Assembly: GCA_025057315.1 (NCBI GenBank)
Contig: JANWXW010000159.1
Span: forward strand, 1-64,000
Source of the DNA: Myxococcota bacterium
GTDB lineage: Bacteria > Myxococcota_A > Polyangia > Palsa-1104 > JAEUJZ01
Length of the DNA: 64,000 nt
Direction: 5' to 3'
The stretch's first letter is position 1. Every line of letters starts with the position of its first letter. Under the pieces are notes generated by a model. It searched no databases and was not told the DNA's origin. It was given only the letters and a program-made list of their open reading frames with translations. Position numbers and translations under genes: made by a program. This document shows positions 55,657 through 64,000 of this stretch, piece by piece.

Positions 55657-56751
55657 TTACGTTTCCACGATTCGGTTGCTGCCGTCCGGGTCGGGCTGGC
55701 CACCCGGGGGTGAGGGGCAGAACTGGCGGTACCACTGCCGCAGCGCGTGCACCGGCCCGTCGCCCGGAACGAGCAGCGGGCGGCGGCGGTAGATCTTGCG
55801 TTCCCAGATGCGCTGGTCCTCCCGAAGCTGGGCGATCCAATTGCCTACCACCCAGGCAATCATCAGCCGCGGGAACCTCGGTTCAGCATACCAGCGGAAG
55901 CGCAGCCGCTGCCGCAGCGGCTGCTCGGGCGTGTGGGTCTGGAGCAGAATCATCCTGCCCACGCGGGGGACGGTGAAGCGAAACACGCCGATGGTTCCTG
56001 GCCCGAGGTAGCTCAGACGGGCGCTCGCGCTGCTGCGCGGCAGGAGCCGGCCGAGCACCCGCAGGGTGGCCCGGTCCGAGAAGTGGATGACAAACCAGTG
56101 GTCTGGGTCCCGCTCCCATCCGGGCTCGTGTTCGATGCTCATCCAGGGGATGCGCAGGTCCGTGTAGGGGACCTTCATGGGCCTGTGGAGCACCGGGAAG
56201 TGACCAAAGTCCACGCTGTTTTCGGCGAACTCAACCAGGTGCATGTCCACGGTGCCGCCGTCCCGCGCCCCGCGGAAGACCATGGCCCCCGTGTCGATCT
56301 CCGGCAAGGGCGGCAGCTGGAAGGTGGGCTGCTCCTGGCCAGGCCCGCCACGGAACACGCACAGAAACCCGTAATAGTCCCGCACCTGCCACGAGCGCGC
56401 GCGCAGCGACGGACGCGGTGGCCGCGGCGAGTACGGAACCTCCACCACGCGGCCGCAGGTGTCAAAGCGCCATCCGTGGAAGCGGCAACGCAGCGTGCCA
56501 CCCACCACCTGACCATCCGCCAGCCGTGCCCCCAGATGCGGGCAAAACCCCTCTAGCACGCCCACCTGACCATCCCGCGTCCGGAAGACTGCCAGCCGCT
56601 CTCCACACAACGTAACCTCCCGGACCTGCCCAGGACGCACCGCATCGGCCTCGCACAGCACATACCAGGCGGCCGGATACGGCTCCGGGTAGGTGGCAGC
56701 ACGGAAGGCCTCCAGCTCGTCCGCTGCACCCCTAGGGACCCTGTCGCGCAT
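55657..56751 (-). CDS. Rieske [2Fe-2S] oxygenase, DAF-36/Neverland-like
   Basis: A 364-residue protein from the ATG at 56751 (AGGGG 6 nt upstream; ATG at 56757 is possible). The Rieske centre is C70-P-H72 and C89-R-F-H92. The mononuclear iron site is in FAENSVDFGHFPVLH, with His184 and His189 as ligands and Asp181 bridging. The C-terminal REDQRIWERKIYRRRP resembles cholesterol 7-desaturase (DAF-36/Neverland) and KshA-type sterol oxygenases. A hydroxylation or desaturation of a sterol or other ring substrate is inferred. It is the last gene of the operon starting at 61799 and overlaps the DUF190 gene by 20 bp. Confidence 0.85.
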   Translation of the reverse strand: MRDRVPRGAADELEAFRAATYPEPYPAAWYVLCEADAVRPGQVREVTLCGERLAVFRTRDGQVGVLEGFCPHLGARLADGQVVGGTLRCRFHGWRFDTCGRVVEVPYSPRPPRPSLRARSWQVRDYYGFLCVFRGGPGQEQPTFQLPPLPEIDTGAMVFRGARDGGTVDMHLVEFAENSVDFGHFPVLHRPMKVPYTDLRIPWMSIEHEPGWERDPDHWFVIHFSDRATLRVLGRLLPRSSASARLSYLGPGTIGVFRFTVPRVGRMILLQTHTPEQPLRQRLRFRWYAEPRFPRLMIAWVVGNWIAQLREDQRIWERKIYRRRPLLVPGDGPVHALRQWYRQFCPSPPGGQPDPDGSNRIVET

Positions 56752-57118
56752 CGGCATCCCCTGCCGGGTCCTGGCCTGCTGGTGGGGCGGGGGCGTACCG
56801 GATCACCCGGACCTTCTCCAGGGTTATTAAGCCCTCACCGACCATGCGGTCAATTTCGGGCAGCACCCGATCAAGATTCTCTTGGGTGTCGACGACCTCG
56901 ATGACCATTGGCAGGTCCTGGCTCAGGCGCAGCAGGTGGGCGCTGTGCAGGTGGCTCTTGGCACCAAAGCCGAGCACGCCCCGCAGCACCGTGGCGCCGG
57001 CGAGCCCTTCCCGCCGCAGCAGATCGACCAGCGCCCGGTATAGCGGCTGGCGGCCGTGCCGATCCGCTTCGCCGATGAAGATGCGCAGCAGCACCTGCTC
57101 TCCATCTAGGACGCGCAT
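56732..57118 (-). CDS. DUF190 PII-like protein associated with the fluoride channel
   Basis: A 128-residue protein from the ATG at 57118, which shares one base with the crcB stop (TGATG). EQVLLRIFIGEADRH, then PLYRALVDLLRREGLAGATVLRG and VIEVVDTQENLDRVLPEID are the DUF190 pattern, a PII-like trimer fold commonly next to CrcB/Fluc genes. It may sense a ligand and adjust the channel; this is an inference from the family's context. The last ~20 residues are Pro/Ala/Asp-rich. Confidence 0.88.
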   Translation of the reverse strand: MRVLDGEQVLLRIFIGEADRHGRQPLYRALVDLLRREGLAGATVLRGVLGFGAKSHLHSAHLLRLSQDLPMVIEVVDTQENLDRVLPEIDRMVGEGLITLEKVRVIRYAPAPPAGQDPAGDADARQGP

Positions 57119-57504
57119 CACAGTCCTCCAAGCAGGGCCCGCCCAGCGGCCAGTCCGGTGAAGGTCGCAAGCAGGCACAGGACCACGTTGGCCGCAATGT
57201 TGAGCAATGCGATTCCCATGGCACCGTCCTCCAGGTAGCGCGCCGTCTCGTAGCTGAATGTAGAAAAGGTCGTAAAAGCACCGCAGAACCCAACCGACAG
57301 CGCCAACCGCAGGTCGCGCGGCAGGAGCTCTGAGGCGATGCCCACCTCCATGATCACGCCCAAAATCAGACCACCCAGCACGTTGACCACGAGCGTGCCA
57401 TAGGGGAAGCGGGTGCCGAGCAGCCGGTAGGCCCAGCCGCTCAGGGCCCAGCGGCTCAGGGTACCCAGAGCGCCCGCAATGGCCAGGGAGAACACCTCGC
57501 GCAT
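57118..57504 (-). CDS. crcB: Fluoride ion channel CrcB/Fluc
   Basis: A 128-residue protein with four membrane helices. It exports F- passively as a dual-topology dimer in the inner membrane. GALGTLSRWALSGW, YGTLVVNVLGG with the pore Asn, and GFCGAFTTFSTFS with the phenylalanine pair lining the pore are all present. The ATG at 57504 lies one base after the FtsX stop, so it depends on the operon's transcript; no fluoride riboswitch can lie directly before it. The DUF190 partner follows. Confidence 0.93.
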   Translation of the reverse strand: MREVFSLAIAGALGTLSRWALSGWAYRLLGTRFPYGTLVVNVLGGLILGVIMEVGIASELLPRDLRLALSVGFCGAFTTFSTFSYETARYLEDGAMGIALLNIAANVVLCLLATFTGLAAGRALLGGL

Positions 57505-57505
57505 T

Positions 57506-58675
57506 CTAGCCTCGGATGGCCTGCAGGGGCGAAAGGCGCGCCGCCCGGACCGCCGGTAGCAAGCCACCCAACACGCCCATGCCGGCTGCAAAGGCAAGCG
57601 CACTGCCGATGATCTCCACCGTCGGAGAGAAAGAGAAGACGACCTCCGACCAGGTCGCGAAGTTGATCATGGAGAACCGGACAAACCCCATAAGCAGCGA
57701 CATGCCTGCGCCGACCAAGCCGCCCAGCAGAGCCAGCAACACCGCCTCCAGCAGGAACGAGGCAAGGATGCTCAGGCGGGAGAAGCCCAAGGCGCGCAGG
57801 GTGCCGATCTCGCGCTGCCGGCTCGCGATGGAAGCATACATAGTAATCATCGCGCCGATCATCGCGCCGATGGAGAAAAACAGCGCGATGAGCATACCCA
57901 GGATGCCCACAAACTCCGCCGTGCCCTCTGATGCCTTGCGCAAAAAGTCCGTCTCGCGCATTGCCTCCAGGCCGAGCTGCTTGTCCTGCGCCACCGCGGC
58001 TGCGAAGGCATCAAACTTCGCAGGTGACTCTAGCCGCACCCGCACCGATGACACGATGCCCTCGCGGCCAAACGAGTTGCGCACCGTGTTCAGGTCCCCC
58101 CATATTTCCGACTCGAACGATGAGCCCTCTGCGGCAAACACCCCCACGACCACCACCGGCCGGTTCTTGCGCAGTTCGAACGATCGCCCTAGTTCCAGCC
58201 CGACGAACCGACCGGCGATGCGCTGGCCGATGATGACCTCATCTGTGCCAGGCCGCGCCGGCCGGCCAGCCACGATGCGCACCTCGGGACGGAGCTGCAT
58301 GACATGGTCTGGCACGCCGCGCACCAGCACGTTGGACACCTGGCCTGGCATGCCCGCCTTTTCCATTGTGATGACGACCACCACCTCGCCTACCCCCAGC
58401 CCCCCGCCGCGGCTGTCGCGGGCAACCCCGGGGGCCGCCAGCACCAGGCCCACCATCGGCTCCTCGATGCTGCTTGCCAGCTCCGCGTCGCTGCCCTTGC
58501 GCAGCACGATGGCCGTGTCGGCGCGACCGCCCTGGCCGAGCGTCCGCCGGATCCCCTCGGAGAGCATCCTGGCCGAGGCCAGCACGAACACGACCAGGGC
58601 CACCCCAAAGGCAGTGGCCAAGGTCGTGGTCCGCCGTACGGCCAGACTGCGGAGGTTGTAGGCAACCGGAATCAT
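57506..58675 (-). CDS. FtsX/MacB-type ABC permease, second
   Basis: A 389-residue inner-membrane protein. A first helix at about 18-38 (TTLATAFGVALVVFVLASA) is followed by a ~220-residue periplasmic MacB-like domain (VLVRGVPDHV, IIGQRIAGRFVGLELG). Three C-terminal helices follow, with the coupling segment ASRQREIGTLRALGFSR. It starts 9 bp after the first permease gene. It would pair with the other FtsX protein and the ATPase to drive periplasmic transport with the adaptor. Confidence 0.88.
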   Translation of the reverse strand: MIPVAYNLRSLAVRRTTTLATAFGVALVVFVLASARMLSEGIRRTLGQGGRADTAIVLRKGSDAELASSIEEPMVGLVLAAPGVARDSRGGGLGVGEVVVVITMEKAGMPGQVSNVLVRGVPDHVMQLRPEVRIVAGRPARPGTDEVIIGQRIAGRFVGLELGRSFELRKNRPVVVVGVFAAEGSSFESEIWGDLNTVRNSFGREGIVSSVRVRLESPAKFDAFAAAVAQDKQLGLEAMRETDFLRKASEGTAEFVGILGMLIALFFSIGAMIGAMITMYASIASRQREIGTLRALGFSRLSILASFLLEAVLLALLGGLVGAGMSLLMGFVRFSMINFATWSEVVFSFSPTVEIIGSALAFAAGMGVLGGLLPAVRAARLSPLQAIRG

Positions 58676-58684
58676 CGAGGCCTC

Positions 58685-59851
58685 CTAGTCCATCCGTCGC
58701 AGCGCGGTGATGACGTCAAGCCGCGCAGCGCGCCAGGCCGGGATGAGCGACGCCACCACGCCCAGCACCAGTGCCAAGGTCAGCGCCAGCGCGGCCGTGG
58801 GCCAGGGCACGCGGAAATAGGGAAAGAGAGCGCCCATGTTCTCCTCGACCCACCGCCCCAGGCCCTGCTCGACGATGGGATAAGAGAGCAGAAGCCCGAG
58901 CGCACCGCCCAGCAGGCCCGTGATCATCCCCTCGCCGAGCACGAAGGCAGCCAGGTGCCGGGGCCAGAAGCCGATGGCGCGAAGCACACCATACTCGGCG
59001 GTCCGCTCGCGCACGCCCATGGCAATGGTGTTGCCAAGAATGAGCATCATGATGACCAAAATCACCACCGAGACGATGTCCACCGCCGTCAGCACCGCCG
59101 AGAGCATTCCCATAAACGACAGGTTCAGCGCGCGCTCGCTCATCGACAGCGTCTGCACATCGCGGTCCTCAAAGCGCGCATCGATGGCCTTGCTGATCTC
59201 CGCCGTGCGAGCTGGGTCAGACACCCGGCTCACAACCCAGCCCAGGGTATCGCGCAGCCGCTCTGGCAAGCTTTCGTTCAGGTAATCCCAGTGGAACCAC
59301 AGGGTCGAGCGGTCGACCGACTTGCGGGTCGCGGTGTAGATGCCCGAGATGTGGAACTCCCACTCCCCGGGGAAGATGGTCCCCACCAGCGTGATCCGGT
59401 CGCCCACCTTCCAGCCCTTCTTCTTTGCCAGGGCATCCCCCACGAGCGCCCCCTTGCGGTCCTGGTACCAGCGCTCCAGGTCTTCAGGCGGGACCACAAT
59501 CTCGTCGTAGACCGTGAGGAACGACCTGCTGTCCACGGCGATGGTGGCAAAGAAGTCTCTCTCGTTCTTCGGGTCCTTGCCGCCAAACCAGTTCATCCAG
59601 GTGGCCGCGGTGACGCCCGGAACGCTGCGGATCTCGTCGATGTAGCGCCGCGGCAGCGGCATGATGAAGGTGATCTTGTGCCGCGTCCCGATGCGATCGC
59701 TGGCCGCCTGGTCCACGGCCACGGTCCAGGAGTACACCACCGTCCGCAGCAGCACGAAGCACAGCACGGCCACGGCCACCCCACAGATGGTGAGCGTGGT
59801 GCGGAAGCGATTGCGCATCACGTTGCGCACCGCCAGCAGCGGCAGGTTCAT
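58685..59851 (-). CDS. FtsX/MacB-type ABC permease, first
   Basis: A 388-residue inner-membrane protein with the same 1+3 helix plan: a first helix at 18-38 (TTLTICGVAVAVLCFVLL) and a periplasmic domain of about 220 residues rich in Trp and Arg. The coupling segment is GVRERTAEYGVLRAIGFWP, and the end is IPAWRAARLDVITALRRMD. The ATG overlaps the ATPase stop (ATGA). Its periplasmic domain differs clearly from that of the second permease, so the complex is probably heteromeric. Confidence 0.88.
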   Translation of the reverse strand: MNLPLLAVRNVMRNRFRTTLTICGVAVAVLCFVLLRTVVYSWTVAVDQAASDRIGTRHKITFIMPLPRRYIDEIRSVPGVTAATWMNWFGGKDPKNERDFFATIAVDSRSFLTVYDEIVVPPEDLERWYQDRKGALVGDALAKKKGWKVGDRITLVGTIFPGEWEFHISGIYTATRKSVDRSTLWFHWDYLNESLPERLRDTLGWVVSRVSDPARTAEISKAIDARFEDRDVQTLSMSERALNLSFMGMLSAVLTAVDIVSVVILVIMMLILGNTIAMGVRERTAEYGVLRAIGFWPRHLAAFVLGEGMITGLLGGALGLLLSYPIVEQGLGRWVEENMGALFPYFRVPWPTAALALTLALVLGVVASLIPAWRAARLDVITALRRMD

Positions 59852-60579
59852 GTGAGCGCCCCCTTGTCTAGCCGCCGAATGATCGTCGCCCGCTCGGCTG
59901 CATGCGGGTCGTGTGTGACCATGAGGATGGTCTTGCGGAACTCCTTGTTGAGGCGCTCCAGCAGATCCAGGATCTCGTCTGCACTGTGGCGGTCCAGGTC
60001 GCCTGTGGGCTCGTCGGCGACGATGATCTGCGGATCGCTCACCAGGGCGCGGGCGATGGCCACGCGCTGCTCCTGGCCCCCAGATAGCTGCCGCGGAAAG
60101 TGGTGCAGGCGGTGCTCCAGACCGACCACGCGCAGCGCGGTGCGGGCCCGCTTCCTCCGCTCGGCCGCAGGCAGCTTGGTGAGCAGCAGCGGCAGCTCCA
60201 CGTTTTCCAGTGCGGTCAGCACCGGCATCAGGTTATAGGACTGGAAGATGAACCCAATGGTGCGCGCCCGCCACCGCGCCAGCTCTCCATCGGTCATGTC
60301 GGTCAGGTTGGCGCCGGCCACCTCGATCGTTCCCGCTGTGGGTCGGTCCAGCCCGGCAATCAAGTTAAGCAGCGTAGTCTTGCCCGACCCGGAAGGTCCC
60401 ATCAGAGCCTCGAAGGAACCGTCCGGCACCTCCAGGTCCAGCCCATCGAGCACGGTGATGCGCTCCGCACCTCGCTGGAACACCTTGCGCACGCCGCGAA
60501 GCCGCGCAATCGCCCTGACCTGGGGCTCGCTGCGATAGGCCCCCTCCGCGGGGGACAGATGGCCCTGGGGTGCTGCCAT
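59848..60579 (-). CDS. MacB/LolD-type ABC transporter ATPase
   Basis: A 243-residue cytoplasmic ATPase with all motifs intact: Walker A GPSGSGKTT, Q-loop FIFQSYNLMPVLTALENV, signature LSGGQ followed by EQRVAIARAL, Walker B IIVADEPTGDLD and H-loop VTHD. The FIFQ and DEPTGDLD wording fits the MacB/LolD/FtsE group, which use ATP to work on the periplasmic side. The start shares one base with the adaptor stop (TGATG) and the stop overlaps the next start (ATGA). Confidence 0.93.
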   Translation of the reverse strand: MAAPQGHLSPAEGAYRSEPQVRAIARLRGVRKVFQRGAERITVLDGLDLEVPDGSFEALMGPSGSGKTTLLNLIAGLDRPTAGTIEVAGANLTDMTDGELARWRARTIGFIFQSYNLMPVLTALENVELPLLLTKLPAAERRKRARTALRVVGLEHRLHHFPRQLSGGQEQRVAIARALVSDPQIIVADEPTGDLDRHSADEILDLLERLNKEFRKTILMVTHDPHAAERATIIRRLDKGALT

Positions 60580-61799
60580 CAGTCGTTCCTTTCTTTGATT
60601 TTGCGGCCGTCTGACAACGACGGATCCGGGTCCCTGACGACCCGCGTCCCCGCTGGCGGCCCCGACTTCAGCTCGAAGCCGCTGCCAAAGGCTCCGCCCA
60701 GCTCGACCGGCGTCATCCGCACCCGGTCGCCCTCGATGACAAATACCACCCGCGCGCCCCCACGTTCAGCCACCGCTGCCGCCGGCACCACCAGGCGGGG
60801 CGGCTGCTGCATCGCCTGCGCATCCAGCGCCTGCTGCAAAAAGCTGACGCGCGCCGACATGTCGGGCAACACGCCGGTAGGGGCATCGACGAACTTTACC
60901 CTCACCGGCACCGTCGCCTTGGCGCGGTTGACATGCGGAATGATCTCCATCGCCTCGCCGCGGAAGCGGCGGCTCGGATAGGCATCCAGGACAATTTCAC
61001 ACGGGGCGCCCGGCCGCACACGGCTCAGGCGCGCCTCCGGCACATCAGTTTCCACCACAAGGCTGGAGAAGTCAGCCAGCTCCAAGATGGGTGCGCCCGC
61101 AGGCCCCACCAGCTCGCCGGGCTGAAGTGGCCGTGTGACCACCGTACCGTCGATGGGTGCGACAATGGTCAGCTGGCGGGCGGCCACCTCCAGCGCCCGC
61201 ACCTCCGCCTCGGCCGCTCGCACCTCTGCCTCGGCACTTTGCTGGGCCTCGGCCAGGGCCTTGACCCGCGCCGCCTGATCCTCGGCATTGGCAGCGGCCG
61301 CAGCGCCCCGCTGGACCAGGGTCTGCTCGCGGCTCGCACGCATCTCGGCCTCGGCCAGGTTGGCCCGTGCTGTCGCCGCCCGCGCCCGCGCTGCCTCCAC
61401 CCGCGCCCGCGCCGTGCGGATCGCGCTGCGTTCGTTGCTATCGTCCAGCACGGCGAGCACCTGACCGGCCCGCACTTGCTCCCCCTCGCGCACGAGCACG
61501 CGGGCCAGACGCCCCTGCACCCGCGCTCCCACCTTGGCGCTGCGCAGCGGTACCACATAGCCGGTCGAGGTCAGCTCGATGAACCCCTGCGCCGGCGAGA
61601 CCAGCGCGATCTCGGTGACACGCACCTCGGCGCGGAACAGGCTCGCTTCCACGTGCCGTCCGCCCACCAGATAGACCACCCCGCCGCCCGTGCCAAGCAG
61701 CGCTGCCACGGCCAGCTTGCGCCATGCCCCCCCCCGGCGTGGCTCCTCATCCCGGGGCAGACGCAGCGAGGCGAGATCGGAGCTAAGCGAATCGGTCAT
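60579..61799 (-). CDS. Periplasmic adaptor (MacA/RND-type membrane fusion protein)
   Basis: A 406-residue protein with one N-terminal membrane segment (LAVAALLGTGGGVVYLVGG, about 28-46). A lipoyl half (KVGARVQGRLARVLVREGEQV) is followed by an Ala/Arg/Glu-rich hairpin coiled coil (about 120-215). The second lipoyl half is IVAPIDGTVVTRPLQPGELV, and beta-barrel and membrane-proximal domains end the protein. It is the first gene of the operon. No outer-membrane channel gene is in the operon, so it may use the TolC protein at 18420 or another. No clear ribosome site. Confidence 0.9.
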   Translation of the reverse strand: MTDSLSSDLASLRLPRDEEPRRGGAWRKLAVAALLGTGGGVVYLVGGRHVEASLFRAEVRVTEIALVSPAQGFIELTSTGYVVPLRSAKVGARVQGRLARVLVREGEQVRAGQVLAVLDDSNERSAIRTARARVEAARARAATARANLAEAEMRASREQTLVQRGAAAAANAEDQAARVKALAEAQQSAEAEVRAAEAEVRALEVAARQLTIVAPIDGTVVTRPLQPGELVGPAGAPILELADFSSLVVETDVPEARLSRVRPGAPCEIVLDAYPSRRFRGEAMEIIPHVNRAKATVPVRVKFVDAPTGVLPDMSARVSFLQQALDAQAMQQPPRLVVPAAAVAERGGARVVFVIEGDRVRMTPVELGGAFGSGFELKSGPPAGTRVVRDPDPSLSDGRKIKERND

Positions 61800-61865
61800 G
61801 GCAGGGGTTGGGGGAGAAGAAAAGACCTTACCACCCCCCTGGTCAGATGGCTACCCCTCGCCCCC

Positions 61866-63293
<1,428 letters not shown>

Positions 63294-63570
63294 CTGTGTG
63301 GTCCTATCCTCATTCCGTCTAGGTTCCGTCCAGCGGGGCTGCTCAGGGACAGCAGGGCAGGCTTCAGCCCCTCCGTCCCTCGGTCAGGAGGAGCTGCGCC
63401 GGACGTCCGGCTCGTGACGGATGTTGCGCGCGAACCACACTGGCTACAACGTAGCCATCCAACCAGATCCTGTCAACCAGCTGTCCCTGTCCAGGCAGCA
63501 GGGTCGGCTGCCCCCCTCCGCCTTTGGCGGCGCGCTTGACCCGGAGGCGAGCGCGGGCTATCGAATCCCC

Positions 63571-64000
<430 letters not shown>

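Noticed and set aside
57505..57510. Fluoride riboswitch in front of crcB
   Set aside because: The crcB start lies one base after the preceding permease stop, so no aptamer fits there. A riboswitch at the head of the operon was not seen in the 66 bp before 61799.

Overview
The window reads as chromosomal DNA of a high-GC Gram-negative bacterium, most likely a myxobacterium-type member of the Myxococcota. The evidence is a vWA surface protein with a MYXO-CTERM-like tail, two large eukaryote-type Ser/Thr kinases, several lipoproteins with the Cys-rich repeats common in that phylum, a ferrochelatase with an internal Cys cluster, and a Neverland/DAF-36-like Rieske oxygenase. There is no rRNA, insertion sequence, integrase, phage gene or CRISPR array. 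One tRNA (Val, GAC) was found.

Layout. 0-6 kb: end of a truncated gene, a ceramidase-like lipoprotein, then a coupled polysaccharide deacetylase and ATP-grasp/LMW-phosphatase fusion followed by a lipoprotein. 6-8 kb: tRNA-Val, thrS and rpmI on the minus strand behind a good promoter. 8-14.7 kb: NUDIX hydrolase, CAP-domain protein, small orphan, P-type cation ATPase coupled to a tandem universal stress protein. 14.9-19.8 kb: a three-gene type I secretion operon (ABC ATPase/permease, HlyD-like adaptor, TolC). 20-23.9 kb: Cys-rich lipoproteins, asparaginase II, and a small secreted-protein gene broken by a heptamer duplication. 23.9-31.3 kb: a kinase/pseudokinase, murA with Asp in place of the usual Cys, an esterase lipoprotein and a GH92 mannosidase. 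31.3-38.5 kb: PHA-granule-type protein, hemH, a PhnD-like binding protein with a TPR lipoprotein, and an aminotransferase-membrane protein-ygfZ run. 38.5-43.7 kb: two tandem paralogous orphans, the vWA/MYXO-CTERM protein, a frameshifted PAP2 phosphatase and a beta-barrel-type protein. 43.7-53.2 kb: a kinase with HEAT repeats, pheS and rplT, a PhoX-type phosphatase, and a frameshifted HEPN-like/TM/beta-propeller gene. 53.3-55.5 kb: SlyD-like PPIase, pirin and FMN reductase. 55.6-61.8 kb: a tightly packed minus-strand operon (adaptor, ABC ATPase, two FtsX permeases, CrcB fluoride channel, DUF190, Rieske oxygenase). 61.9-64 kb: a lysine 2,3-aminomutase family enzyme and the start of a gene that runs off the end.

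The most distinctive points are: the ATP-grasp/phosphatase fusion; the secretion ATPase without its catalytic glutamate; the Asp-type MurA; fluoride-channel genes inside a MacAB-like/Rieske operon; the kinase/pseudokinase and HEPN-like/propeller proteins; the broken-up thrS-infC-rpmI-rplT-pheST neighbourhood; three single-frameshift genes; and several SD-less starts 6-7 nt behind -10-like hexamers, suggesting leaderless mRNAs.
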